Assembly: GCA_947303185.1 (NCBI GenBank)
Contig: CAMYXF010000004.1
Span: forward strand, 62,001-126,000
Length of the DNA stretch: 64,000 nucleotides
Origin: an uncultured Clostridia bacterium
Lineage (GTDB): Bacteria > Bacillota > Clostridia > Saccharofermentanales > Saccharofermentanaceae
Direction of reading: 5' to 3'
The notes beneath the pieces were generated by a model, which saw only the letters and a program-made list of their open reading frames with translations, was not told the origin of the DNA and searched no databases. The position numbers were made by a program, and so were the translations under genes. Shown in pieces: positions 44,479-53,140 of the stretch (the first letter of the stretch is position 1; each line of letters begins with the position of its first letter).

Positions 44479-45612
44479 TCAGCCCTGGAGCTTCATGTAG
44501 CCTGGCTTGATCCAACCGATTTTTCTCATGATCTCGCTGAAAATGAGTGAGAGAACTGCAGGTGTGAAGAAGCAGATGCAGAACATTCCGAGCCATGCAT
44601 ACCAGTTAAGATTGCCGGACTCAGTCATTGCTGAGAAGCATCCGATAGGACCTACGAGACCGCATGTGCCCATACCAGCTGCAACGCCGTTGCACTCGAG
44701 CTTGAAGATCATTGTAGCCATAGGGCCTGTGATAGCAGATGCGAGTGTGGCAGGAATCCAGATCTGGGGATGTGTCATGATGTTAGGCATCTGGAGCATT
44801 GATGTTCCGAGACCCTGTGAGACAACTCCGCCCCACTTATTCTCTCTGTAAGAAGCAACTGCAAAACCTACCATCTGAGCGCAGCATCCTGCAAGAGCAG
44901 CGCCGCCTGCGATACCTGCGATACCGATTGATGCGCAGATAGCTGCAGAAGAGATAGGAAGCGTAAGTATGATTCCTACTACTACAGAGATGATGATACC
45001 CATGAGGAACGGGTGAAGTGTTGTAGCTGTGTTGATGAATTCACCAAGCCAGTTCATAGCGATGGCGATCGGCGGGCATGTTACGTAAGCGACGCCAAGA
45101 CCTACACCGAGAGTAACAATAGGTGTTACGAGGATATCTACCTTTGTCTGCTTTGAAACCATCTTACCGAATTCAACAGCGAAGATAACTGCGATGAATA
45201 CTCCCAAAGGACCTGCTGTATAAGGCTTGTCGAGATAGAAGATTCCGCACGGTCCGACTGAACCCGGATAAGCGTTAGCGAAGTAACCTACTGCAGCAGC
45301 GCATGCCATAACGAGCATGGGTGCCTTAAGTGCAAATGCGATGCCGACACCGATAGCAGCACCTGTAACAGCTGAAGCAAGAGAACCTGCCTGGCCGATA
45401 AAATGAGCGACAGTTACAAAGAACGGATTGTCGATCATTCCAAGATATTTTGCGATTGTTGAAAGAATTGTTCCGATCAGAAGAGAAGCGAAAAGACCCT
45501 GTGCCATACCACCCATAGCGTCAACAAAATAGGTCTTTGCGGATACGTTGATATCCTTGCTCTTCAAAAACTCTTTGAAAGTTTTCTTTTCCTTAGCCTT
45601 CGTTTTACCCAT
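44479..45612 (-). CDS. PTS EIIC type 2-like membrane protein (PfoR-related)
   Basis: The protein has about 377 residues and about nine membrane helices rich in Gly/Ala. Sequence features such as KTYFVDAMGGMAQGLFASLL, LALISSAAIC-like PISSAAICASIGIAGIAGG and GFAVASYRENKWGGVVSQG (quoted in part) are typical of the PTS_EIIC_2 family, which includes PfoR. No EIIA or EIIB domain or gene is nearby, so it may not be a true PTS component. ATG at 45612 lies 6 bases after GGAGGGG; a TTG at 45618 is less likely. It follows the metal/cofactor importer genes by 130 bases. Confidence 0.82.
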   Translation of the reverse strand: MGKTKAKEKKTFKEFLKSKDINVSAKTYFVDAMGGMAQGLFASLLIGTILSTIAKYLGMIDNPFFVTVAHFIGQAGSLASAVTGAAIGVGIAFALKAPMLVMACAAAVGYFANAYPGSVGPCGIFYLDKPYTAGPLGVFIAVIFAVEFGKMVSKQTKVDILVTPIVTLGVGLGVAYVTCPPIAIAMNWLGEFINTATTLHPFLMGIIISVVVGIILTLPISSAAICASIGIAGIAGGAALAGCCAQMVGFAVASYRENKWGGVVSQGLGTSMLQMPNIMTHPQIWIPATLASAITGPMATMIFKLECNGVAAGMGTCGLVGPIGCFSAMTESGNLNWYAWLGMFCICFFTPAVLSLIFSEIMRKIGWIKPGYMKLQG

Positions 45613-45742
45613 ATTCAACCCCTCCGGGAAAAATTATTGACAAAATAATATCATTGCCCGTATTTATTGAGAAATAATACATTCGACATTTTAATCTCCC
45701 CTTCTACCTTCGAAAGGGTGTAAGTTGCACAAAGCAGGCGGG

Positions 45743-46492
45743 TTAACGCATGTAAGAGGCTACGTCAAAATCATAAATTTTCTGGAGCATTTCGGGTGTC
45801 ATTCCTTCATTTATGTCACCGTCGAAAACAATATGCCCGTCTTTGAGCATTACGGCCCTCGTGCAGCACCTTCTCGCCTGCTCAAGATCATGGAAAATCG
45901 CTACAAGCGTATTGGGTATTCCAGCGGTCTCTCCTGCTGCCCAGACATTTAATTTATCGCAGAGTTCAGCCCTGTATTTGATGTCGAGATTATTGCCCGG
46001 TTCGTCGAGGAAAAGGAACGGTGATCTCTGTGCAAAAGTGCGTGCAAGTAATACTCTCTGAAGCTGTCCGCCGGAAAGCTCATCAAGGTGCCTGTCCTGA
46101 AGATCAGCTACGCCACAGTCTTCCATGCACTTAACTGCATATTCCACTGCAGAAGCAGGCGCTCCTCCGAGCATGCTTCCTGATGAAGCATAGGTACCCA
46201 AAAGCACCGTCTCACGTACCGTATAAGGGAAATAAACTTCACTCGTCTGCGGCATGAGAGATATGAGTTTTGCAGCTTCTTTCCTCTTCATTTTGGAGAT
46301 CTCTTTACCATCTACAGTTACCTCACCTTTATGCGGAATAAGACCCGACATGACCTTAAGCAAAGTCGTCTTACCCGAACCGTTTGAACCTCCGACAAAG
46401 ACTTTTTCACCTGAACCGATCTCAAGATTAATGTCTTTTAAGATCTCGGAAGAACCGTATCCTGCACTCATTCCTTTTACTACGATCTTCAT
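45743..46492 (-). CDS. ABC importer ATPase (BtuD/FecE type)
   Basis: This 249-residue ATPase has Walker A GGSNGSGKT, Q-loop LISLMPQT, signature LSGGQLQR and Walker B FLFLDEPGNNLD. It powers the permease whose stop overlaps its start by 4 bp. The three-gene order binding protein, permease, ATPase is typical of cobalamin and siderophore importers. The nearby B12-dependent methionine synthase favours cobalamin, by inference. Confidence 0.92.
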   Translation of the reverse strand: MKIVVKGMSAGYGSSEILKDINLEIGSGEKVFVGGSNGSGKTTLLKVMSGLIPHKGEVTVDGKEISKMKRKEAAKLISLMPQTSEVYFPYTVRETVLLGTYASSGSMLGGAPASAVEYAVKCMEDCGVADLQDRHLDELSGGQLQRVLLARTFAQRSPFLFLDEPGNNLDIKYRAELCDKLNVWAAGETAGIPNTLVAIFHDLEQARRCCTRAVMLKDGHIVFDGDINEGMTPEMLQKIYDFDVASYMR

Positions 46493-47523
46493 TTGCGTTT
46501 CCTCCTTGAAGCGAAGAAAACATATGCGAAGAACGGCGCGCCGATAAGAGCGGTTACTGCACCTACGGGTATCTCCTGTGGAGATAAAAGCGTTCTTGAT
46601 ATGAAATCGCAGAGTGCCATGAAAGCACCGCCGTAAATGAACGACATGGGTATAACGAGTTTATGTGAAGGTCCGAAGATCTTTCTTACGACATGAGGTG
46701 CAGCAAGGTCGATAAATCCAATTACGCCGGTGAATGCGACGGATACACCTGTCAGCAATGAGCATACGAGGATCGCAACGATCTTGGTCTTTTTCGCATC
46801 GACGCCCATGGCCTGTGCCTGAAGGTCACCGAAGCTCATGATGTCCATTTTTCGAGACATAAGCATAAGGCAGACAAACCCGATAATGCACACCGGGAAA
46901 AGGATCGCGCAGTGCTTCCATCCCCTTGCCGAGAACGAGCCCATCATCCAGAGGATAAGCTGCTTGGAGTGATCGGCGTTGAGCGTTGATAAGAGATTCA
47001 TCATGCCGTTTACAAAAAGCGACAAGACCATACCTATCAGCACTACTGTGGTGTTAGATACGCTCTTGTCGATTGCAGACGTAAGCATTAATGCGATAAC
47101 TACTGTTGCAAGGCCGAAAACGAAGCCTGCAAAAGGAAGCATGAATCCGGATAAAACGGGAATTGATATCTCAAGGATAAGTACCAGCGCGGCACCCAGA
47201 GAAGCGCCGGAAGATACACCAAGAGTATAGGAAGAAGCGAGCGGATTCTGGAGCAAAGCCTGCATGCACGCACCGCTCATAGAGAGCGCCCCGCCTACAA
47301 GAAATGCCATGATCGCTCTCGGCATTCTGATGGTCCAGAAGATCGAATCCATCATGGGTTCAACTCCTTCGGGAGTACCCTTGCCCGTAATGTGGCCTCC
47401 GATTATACCGAAGAGGTCTTTAAGCGAGATGTAAACGCTTCCCTGCCTGATCGCGAGAACGAGTATAAAAAGGCACAGGACGGCCGATATCGCTATCTTT
47501 AGTCCTGTGCCCTTTTTAGTCAT
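46489..47523 (-). CDS. ABC importer permease (BtuC/FecCD type)
   Basis: The protein has 344 residues and about ten membrane helices. Family segments are RMPRAIMAFLVGGALSMSGA (quoted in part: RMPRAIMAFLVG), LQNPLASSYTLGVSSGA, FTGVIGFIDLAAPHVVR and GAFMALCDFISRTLL. It forms the homodimeric channel with the BtuD-like ATPase. It starts 18 bases after the binding-protein stop. Confidence 0.93.
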   Translation of the reverse strand: MTKKGTGLKIAISAVLCLFILVLAIRQGSVYISLKDLFGIIGGHITGKGTPEGVEPMMDSIFWTIRMPRAIMAFLVGGALSMSGACMQALLQNPLASSYTLGVSSGASLGAALVLILEISIPVLSGFMLPFAGFVFGLATVVIALMLTSAIDKSVSNTTVVLIGMVLSLFVNGMMNLLSTLNADHSKQLILWMMGSFSARGWKHCAILFPVCIIGFVCLMLMSRKMDIMSFGDLQAQAMGVDAKKTKIVAILVCSLLTGVSVAFTGVIGFIDLAAPHVVRKIFGPSHKLVIPMSFIYGGAFMALCDFISRTLLSPQEIPVGAVTALIGAPFFAYVFFASRRKRK

Positions 47524-47541
47524 AGTATTACCCGTTTGGAA

Positions 47542-48606
47542 TTATCCGAGAACCTGCTCGAGAACATCATCCTTGATGTCGTTAAAAGACTTGGAGAAAT
47601 CTCCGTATGTATCAGGATAGATGCACTTTGCCCACTCGATTGTAGCATCAGAGATGTGGTGGTTCGGACGTGAGCATGTGTCCTCATCGATCTGGTAAAC
47701 GTCACCGTTCTTTACGGCATTTACGTTCTCCCATCCTTCGAGAACCTTAACCTGCTCAGCTGCATCGGGCATCCAGTTGCAGTCCATGAGGATTACGTCA
47801 GGGTTAGCTGCGATAACATCCTCAACAGAAACTGAGAGCCAGCCTTCCTGGTCAGCAAAAACATTCTTTGCACCGAGATCTTCGATCATCTCATTCATGT
47901 AAGTTCCCTTACCGAAAGTATAGATCGTAGGATAATCAGCTGAAGGAACGTTCATCATTACGAGAACTGTCTTCTGCTCGCCTTCGGGAATTGTCTTTGC
48001 GTATTCCTCAACGCCTTCCATGAATACTGTAAGTCCCTTAGCATATGCAAGGCCTTCAGCGCCCTTGCCTACACATGTTCCGATGAACTTAATGTCATCG
48101 CATACACCCTCGATTGAATCAGGTGTGGGAATGTCTGCTACGCAGATTCCGCTGTCAACAAGTGACTGGAAAGGAGAAGTGCCGCCTACAGAGCTCATGC
48201 CTGATGTGAAAACGATATCAGGGCTCAAAGCTGCGATTGCCTCGTTGTCAGGTGCCATCATGTCGAACTGTGCAACACCTGCAGGAAGCTGGTCTGCGAA
48301 AGCAGCAGAGTTTGTATCGATACCGACGATCTTGTCGCCAAGGCCGAGCTCAATGAGAACCTGTGTAGTGGAAGGAGCCATTGAAACGATCTTCTCGACA
48401 TTGTCAGGAACAGTGATCGCATTGCCTGCACGGTCCTGTGTCGGCTTTTCGATGTTCATTTCCTCAACAATATCCTGACCTACGGATACCAGACCGGAGA
48501 AATCAGATTCTTCTGCCATCTCCTTGATCTCAGTGAGTTTTGCGCAGCCGGTAGCAAAGGAAATCGTCGTTACTACTGCCAAAATAACTGAAAGTAACTT
48601 TTTCAT
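47542..48606 (-). CDS. Lipoprotein substrate-binding protein of the BtuF/FecB type
   Basis: The protein has 354 residues. The lipobox is FATGCAK. The mature part has the two-lobe helical-backbone fold: KIVSMAPSTTQVLIELGLGDKIVGID (quoted in part: MAPSTTQVLIELGL), LSPDIVFTSGM, and DVIAANPDVILMDCNWMPD. The SMAPSTTE-like entry is shared by BtuF and ferric-siderophore proteins. It is the first gene of the importer operon. A possible promoter is TTTACA-N17-ATATAA (48644-48672, minus strand). No cobalamin riboswitch was seen in the 141-base spacer to metF. Confidence 0.9.
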   Translation of the reverse strand: MKKLLSVILAVVTTISFATGCAKLTEIKEMAEESDFSGLVSVGQDIVEEMNIEKPTQDRAGNAITVPDNVEKIVSMAPSTTQVLIELGLGDKIVGIDTNSAAFADQLPAGVAQFDMMAPDNEAIAALSPDIVFTSGMSSVGGTSPFQSLVDSGICVADIPTPDSIEGVCDDIKFIGTCVGKGAEGLAYAKGLTVFMEGVEEYAKTIPEGEQKTVLVMMNVPSADYPTIYTFGKGTYMNEMIEDLGAKNVFADQEGWLSVSVEDVIAANPDVILMDCNWMPDAAEQVKVLEGWENVNAVKNGDVYQIDEDTCSRPNHHISDATIEWAKCIYPDTYGDFSKSFNDIKDDVLEQVLG

Positions 48607-48643
48607 AATTAACCTCCAAAATCAGAAAGTCATAAGATGTCTC

Positions 48644-48672
48644 TTATATAAAACTTCCTATTTTCGTGTAAA
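48644..48672 (-). promoter_or_regulatory. Possible promoter of the importer operon
   Basis: On the minus strand TTTACA (48667-48672) and ATATAA (48644-48649) are 17 bases apart, upstream of the binding protein ATG. Confidence 0.45.
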
Positions 48673-48747
48673 ATTATAATCTATTGAGATATACTTGAGG
48701 GCAATTGTTGTATATCAAAAAACTATGCATAAGCAGGGCTTTTTATT

Positions 48748-49611
48748 ATGAAGATTAACGAAATACTTGCAGACAAGACACCTACGATCTCTTTTGAGGT
48801 CTTCCCGCCCAAGGCTGAGACAGGCCTTAATGACGTAAAAACGGCAGCAGGCGCCATCGCGGCCCTCAGCCCATCCTATATGTCAGTAACATACGGTGCG
48901 GCAGGCTCAACTTCGAAAATGACCATCGAAGTCGCTTCAGACATCAAGAATCTTCACGGAGTTCCCGTAATGCCCCACCTCACATGCGTTGCTTCAACAA
49001 AAGAGCATGTCGCCAACATGCTCAAGCAGATACGCGAAAATAACATCGATAACATCATGGCGTTAAGAGGTGACAAGCCTAAGGACGGAATCGTCTGCGA
49101 AGATTATATCCACGCATCAGACCTCATCAGGGATATCAGAGCGCAGGATCCCGACATCTGCATCGGCGGTGCATGCTATCCGGAGGGCCACATCGAGTGC
49201 GCTCACAAATCCGATGATATCCATTTCCTCAAGGAAAAGGTCGACGCAGGCTGTGACTTCCTTACAACCCAGATGTTCTTCGACAACAACATCTTCTACA
49301 ACTTCCTTTACAGGGTTAAGGATGTAGGCATCAACGTTCCCGTCGTTCCGGGCATCATGCCTATCACAACTGCAAAGCAGCTCTCACGTTCCGTACAGCT
49401 TTCAGGAACTGCAGTACCCGAGCGTTTCAAGGCCATCGTAGACAGATTCGGTGACGATCCCGTCGCAATGCGCCAGGCAGGAATCATCTATGCGACAGAG
49501 CAGATCATCGATCTTATCGCAAACGGCATTACACACGTTCACGTTTATTCCATGAATAAGCCCGACGTTGCTTCAGACATTCTCTATAACCTCAAAGGAA
49601 TCATCAACTAA
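48748..49611 (+). CDS. metF: 5,10-methylenetetrahydrofolate reductase
   Basis: The 287-residue FAD enzyme supplies 5-methyltetrahydrofolate for methionine synthesis. TISFEVFPPK near the start holds the catalytic Glu. VTYGAAGS, ALRGDKP and DFLTTQMFFDN are family segments. It is followed with a TAATG overlap by the methionine synthase activation protein, and then metH. No strong Shine-Dalgarno sequence is seen (GCAGGGC lies upstream). Confidence 0.96.
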   Translation: MKINEILADKTPTISFEVFPPKAETGLNDVKTAAGAIAALSPSYMSVTYGAAGSTSKMTIEVASDIKNLHGVPVMPHLTCVASTKEHVANMLKQIRENNIDNIMALRGDKPKDGIVCEDYIHASDLIRDIRAQDPDICIGGACYPEGHIECAHKSDDIHFLKEKVDAGCDFLTTQMFFDNNIFYNFLYRVKDVGINVPVVPGIMPITTAKQLSRSVQLSGTAVPERFKAIVDRFGDDPVAMRQAGIIYATEQIIDLIANGITHVHVYSMNKPDVASDILYNLKGIIN

Positions 49612-50288
49612 TGCCTTTAGAAGTGGAAATACCCGTTAAAGAAGTCCAGAGATACATGGGTTACCACGGTATCGTTGATATCGCACCCGAGATGCAGGAA
49701 AAAATCAATAAAGCGATCGAACATCTCGGCACACAGTCACACCCCCGCATCATCTCTAAAGAGTACCGCATTACAGTCTCCGAGAAGACTGTCACTCTTC
49801 ATGCAGAAAACGAAGACGTCACCTTTGAATCCGAAGGTCTCGTAAGAAATCTTTCAGGATGCTGCGTAGCCATTCTACTTGCAGCAACGGTCGGCCCTGC
49901 GTGCGACATGCTCGTAAGAAGAGCAAGCATTACTTCTGCTGCAGATGCTGCGGTATATCAGGCAGCCGGTGCTGCAGCGATCGAAGCATTCCTTGACGAC
50001 TACAACGACAAGCTCAAGGCAAGTTACGAAGCAAGAGGACTTTTCCTCCGCCCCAGATTTTCGCCGGGCTACGGAGATCTCAAACTCGAGCACCAGAAGG
50101 ACTGGTTCAGGCTATTGGACATTACAAAACAGATCGGTATTGAACTTACCGATTCTCTCCTCATGGTTCCGACCAAATCCGTTACCGCGATAATAGGAAT
50201 CGGAATCGATAAGAGTAAAACAGGATGCACAGGGTGCAAAGGATGCAACAGGCACGACACCTGTGAGTTCTCAAAAGAAAGGGCTTAA
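49611..50288 (+). CDS. Stand-alone methionine synthase activation-domain protein
   Basis: The 225-residue protein corresponds to the C-terminal reactivation (SAM-binding) domain of cobalamin-dependent methionine synthase. RPRFSPGYGDLKLEHQ and LLMVPTKSVTAIIGIG are its landmarks; the RFSPGYGD segment binds SAM. A cysteine cluster closes the protein (CTGCKGCNRHDTCEF), which is common in the clostridial stand-alone form and may hold a cofactor or metal. Its gene lies directly before metH, whose product lacks this domain. Confidence 0.9.
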   Translation: MPLEVEIPVKEVQRYMGYHGIVDIAPEMQEKINKAIEHLGTQSHPRIISKEYRITVSEKTVTLHAENEDVTFESEGLVRNLSGCCVAILLAATVGPACDMLVRRASITSAADAAVYQAAGAAAIEAFLDDYNDKLKASYEARGLFLRPRFSPGYGDLKLEHQKDWFRLLDITKQIGIELTDSLLMVPTKSVTAIIGIGIDKSKTGCTGCKGCNRHDTCEFSKERA

Positions 50289-50291
50289 AGC

Positions 50292-52694
50292 ATGGGCTTA
50301 CGCGAAAGACTTGGTAAAGAATGGTTATTCTGCGACGGAGGTACCGGTTCGATCCTGCAAGAACTGGGTCTTAAGGGCGGCGAGCTGCCTGAGCTCTGGA
50401 ACCTCAACAGACCGGAAGACATCAAGAATCTTAACAAGGGATATTTCGATGCAGGCTCAAACATCGTAAACACCAATACTTTCGGCGCAAACAGATTCAA
50501 GTTCGATAACGTTACCGAGATAGTTACTGCTGCAGTTAAGCTCTGCCAGGAGGCCCGGAAAGAAGCAGGCCGCGAAGACGACGCTTATGTTGCGATCGAC
50601 GTCGGCCCTACAGGAAAGCTTTTAGAGCCCATGGGTGATCTCGCATTTAACGATGCGGTAGAAGTATTCAAAGAAATAATCAAGGCAGGTGCAGAAGCCG
50701 GCGGAGATGTGGTCGTAATCGAGACCATGAGCGACTCTTACGAAGCAAAGGCTGCTGTCGTTGCTGCCCACGAAGTATGCGACCTCCCCGTCATCGTCAC
50801 GATGGTTTACGATGAGACAGGTAAGCTCCTTACAGGCGGCGGAGTCGAAGGCACCGTCGCAATGCTCGAAGGTCTTAAGGTCGATGCGATCGGCATCAAC
50901 TGCGGATTCGGCCCGAAGCAGATGCTCCCCATCGCAGAGCGCCTCGTTAAATGCTGCTCACTTCCTATCGTCGTTAACCCGAATGCGGGTCTGCCAAGAA
51001 CTGAAAACGGCCAGACCGTATACGATGTTGATCCTGAAGAATTTGCAGAGATCATGGGCGAGATCGCAAAGCTCGGCGTCCACGTAATGGGCGGATGCTG
51101 CGGAACGACTCCGGACCACATCAGCACAATGATCAACAAGGTTAAGGCTCTTCCCTTCACCGAACCCGTAACAAAGAATTTCACTTACGTCACGAGTTTT
51201 GCAGACTGCGTTGAGATCGGCAGAAAGCCTGTCGTAATCGGCGAGAGGATCAATCCTACCGGCAAGAAAAAGCTCCAGCAGGCCCTCCGCGACAACAACA
51301 TAGATTATCTTCTTACCGAGGCTTTGAACCAGGAGGCTGCAGGCGCGGATATCCTTGACGTTAACGTAGGTCTTCCCGAGATCGATGAGCCCGTCATGAT
51401 GGAGAGCGTCGTATTGAAGATCCAGTCGATCACTAACCTTCCCCTGCAGCTCGATACGACTGATATCGAAGCGCTTGAAAAAGGTCTTCGTATCTACAAC
51501 GGTAAGCCCATGGTCAACTCCGTTAACGGTAAGGTCGAGAACATCGAAGCTGTCATGCCTCTCGTTGCAAAATACGGCGGCGTTCTCGTAGGACTTCCTT
51601 TGGATGAAGACGGGATCCCCGCTACTTCAGAAGGCAGACTTGCAGTTGCAAAGCGCATCTACGAAGCTGCCGACAAGTACGGCATCCCCAGAAAAGACAT
51701 CGTCATCGACGGTCTTGCAATGACCATCTCTTCTGACCCTGATTCAGCCATCGCAACACTTGATACTGTTAAGGGCGTAAGAGACATTTACAACGGTCAT
51801 TCGATCTTGGGTGTTTCCAATATCTCTTTCGGACTTCCTGCAAGAGAACTCATCAATTCATACTTCCTTGCAATGGCAATGCAGAACGGTCTGTCATGCG
51901 CCATCATCAATCCCTGCAACGGTCCCATGATGGCTTCAGTAAGATCATTTAACGCACTCATGAATCTTGACCCCAAGCTCGAGGAATTCATCGGTGCGTA
52001 TAGCGATTATGTTCCGGGCTCAGGCGTTGCCGCTTCATCAGGAGCGAAGGCATCTTCCGCATCTTCCAACGCGGTTCTTACACTCGCCGAAGCGATCGAG
52101 AGAGGCGTAACCGGAAGAGCTGCAGAGGCAATGAAAGAGCAGCTTGATTCAGGAAGAGAATCACTTGAGATAATCGACGCAGAACTCATCCCTGCGCTCG
52201 ACCGCGTAGGTAAAGGATATGAAGCAGGAACCGTATTCCTTCCCCAGCTTCTCATGAGTGCGGATGCCGCAAAAGCAGCTTTCGCAGTCGTAAAGGAAGC
52301 GATGTCAGATAAGCCCAGAAATGTTAAGGGCCAGGTAATCCTTGCAACGGTTAAGGGCGACATCCATGACATCGGAAAGAACATCGTAAAAGTAATGCTC
52401 GAAAACTACGGTTACGACGTAATCGATCTTGGCAAAGACGTTCCGCCTGAAGTCATCGTCGACTGCGCTATCGAGAACAATATTGAAGTCGTCGGCCTCT
52501 CCGCTCTCATGACTACGACCGTCGCTTCTATGGAAGATACGATCAAGTTACTTAGAGAGAAAAAGCCGGGCACAAAAGTCGTTGTCGGCGGTGCCGTAAT
52601 GACCCAGGAATACGCAGACAAGATCGGTGCCGATGCATATGCTAAAGATGCAATGGGCACGGTAAGATACTGCGATTCAGTTTTCGGAGCCTGA
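50292..52694 (+). CDS. metH: Cobalamin-dependent methionine synthase without activation domain
   Basis: This 800-residue protein transfers the methyl group of methyltetrahydrofolate to homocysteine. It has a homocysteine-binding domain (about 1-290) with zinc cysteines in GINCGFGP and GGCCGTTPDH, and a pterin-binding barrel (about 310-570; VIGERINPTGKKK). The B12 cap (about 600-680) and the cobalamin domain follow, with the lower-ligand motif DIHDIGKN (about 697-704). The reactivation domain is encoded separately just upstream. It begins 3 bases after that gene. Its stop is 5 bases from a convergent gene, and no terminator is visible. Confidence 0.95.
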   Translation: MGLRERLGKEWLFCDGGTGSILQELGLKGGELPELWNLNRPEDIKNLNKGYFDAGSNIVNTNTFGANRFKFDNVTEIVTAAVKLCQEARKEAGREDDAYVAIDVGPTGKLLEPMGDLAFNDAVEVFKEIIKAGAEAGGDVVVIETMSDSYEAKAAVVAAHEVCDLPVIVTMVYDETGKLLTGGGVEGTVAMLEGLKVDAIGINCGFGPKQMLPIAERLVKCCSLPIVVNPNAGLPRTENGQTVYDVDPEEFAEIMGEIAKLGVHVMGGCCGTTPDHISTMINKVKALPFTEPVTKNFTYVTSFADCVEIGRKPVVIGERINPTGKKKLQQALRDNNIDYLLTEALNQEAAGADILDVNVGLPEIDEPVMMESVVLKIQSITNLPLQLDTTDIEALEKGLRIYNGKPMVNSVNGKVENIEAVMPLVAKYGGVLVGLPLDEDGIPATSEGRLAVAKRIYEAADKYGIPRKDIVIDGLAMTISSDPDSAIATLDTVKGVRDIYNGHSILGVSNISFGLPARELINSYFLAMAMQNGLSCAIINPCNGPMMASVRSFNALMNLDPKLEEFIGAYSDYVPGSGVAASSGAKASSASSNAVLTLAEAIERGVTGRAAEAMKEQLDSGRESLEIIDAELIPALDRVGKGYEAGTVFLPQLLMSADAAKAAFAVVKEAMSDKPRNVKGQVILATVKGDIHDIGKNIVKVMLENYGYDVIDLGKDVPPEVIVDCAIENNIEVVGLSALMTTTVASMEDTIKLLREKKPGTKVVVGGAVMTQEYADKIGADAYAKDAMGTVRYCDSVFGA

Positions 52695-52699
52695 AAAGA

Positions 52700-53140
52700 T
52701 TATTTCTCTTTATCTTCGTCGATAACAAGCGATGCGCCGCAGAATGAGCACACGCTCGTATTCTCGACTCTGACCGATCCGCAGTTCGGACAGTTGGTGT
52801 AATACTTGTGCTTCAAAAACTCTGCCTTAACATCAAGTTCTTTCTGGATGGCAGTATTCTTCTTTACAAGTTCTTCTGTGACTTTCACTTCTTCTTTCTC
52901 GTGGAATTTCTTTTTGTAGATAATTCCTGCGATTATGTAAAGAACAAACAGCACCATGAAGATGCACGGCGTGAAGTAGATCAGGTTATCAAAAAAGTCG
53001 AATACAGGGCCTTCTTCAAGGCTTGAATTCTCGATCACAGGTACGACCAGTTCATAGTACGCATTGGTAACAAACAGGATAAGATTAAGCACTGCTCCAA
53101 CGAGACCGATGACAAAAGAATATTTAAAGAACTTTTTCAT
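52700..53140 (-). CDS. Short zinc-ribbon membrane protein (fourth gene of the paralogue operon)
   Basis: The protein has 146 residues. There are two membrane helices (about 6-28 and 52-75), and the segment between them (YYELVVPVIEN...FFDNLIYFTPC) matches the core of the three larger neighbours. A Lys/Glu-rich helix and a C-terminal zinc ribbon (CPNCGSVRVENTSVCSFCG) follow. It lacks the Gly/His-rich N-terminus and so is a minimal form of the family. It begins immediately after the upstream stop. Confidence 0.75.
   Translation of the reverse strand: MKKFFKYSFVIGLVGAVLNLILFVTNAYYELVVPVIENSSLEEGPVFDFFDNLIYFTPCIFMVLFVLYIIAGIIYKKKFHEKEEVKVTEELVKKNTAIQKELDVKAEFLKHKYYTNCPNCGSVRVENTSVCSFCGASLVIDEDKEK

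Noticed and set aside
44332..44550. Short plus-strand gene of 72 codons
   Set aside because: It overlaps the 3' end of the PTS IIC-like gene, has no ribosome binding site and no family features.
48607..48747. Cobalamin or SAM riboswitch between the importer and metF
   Set aside because: The spacer is 141 bases for both directions and lacks a B12-box or the SAM-aptamer core; only promoter-like words are visible.
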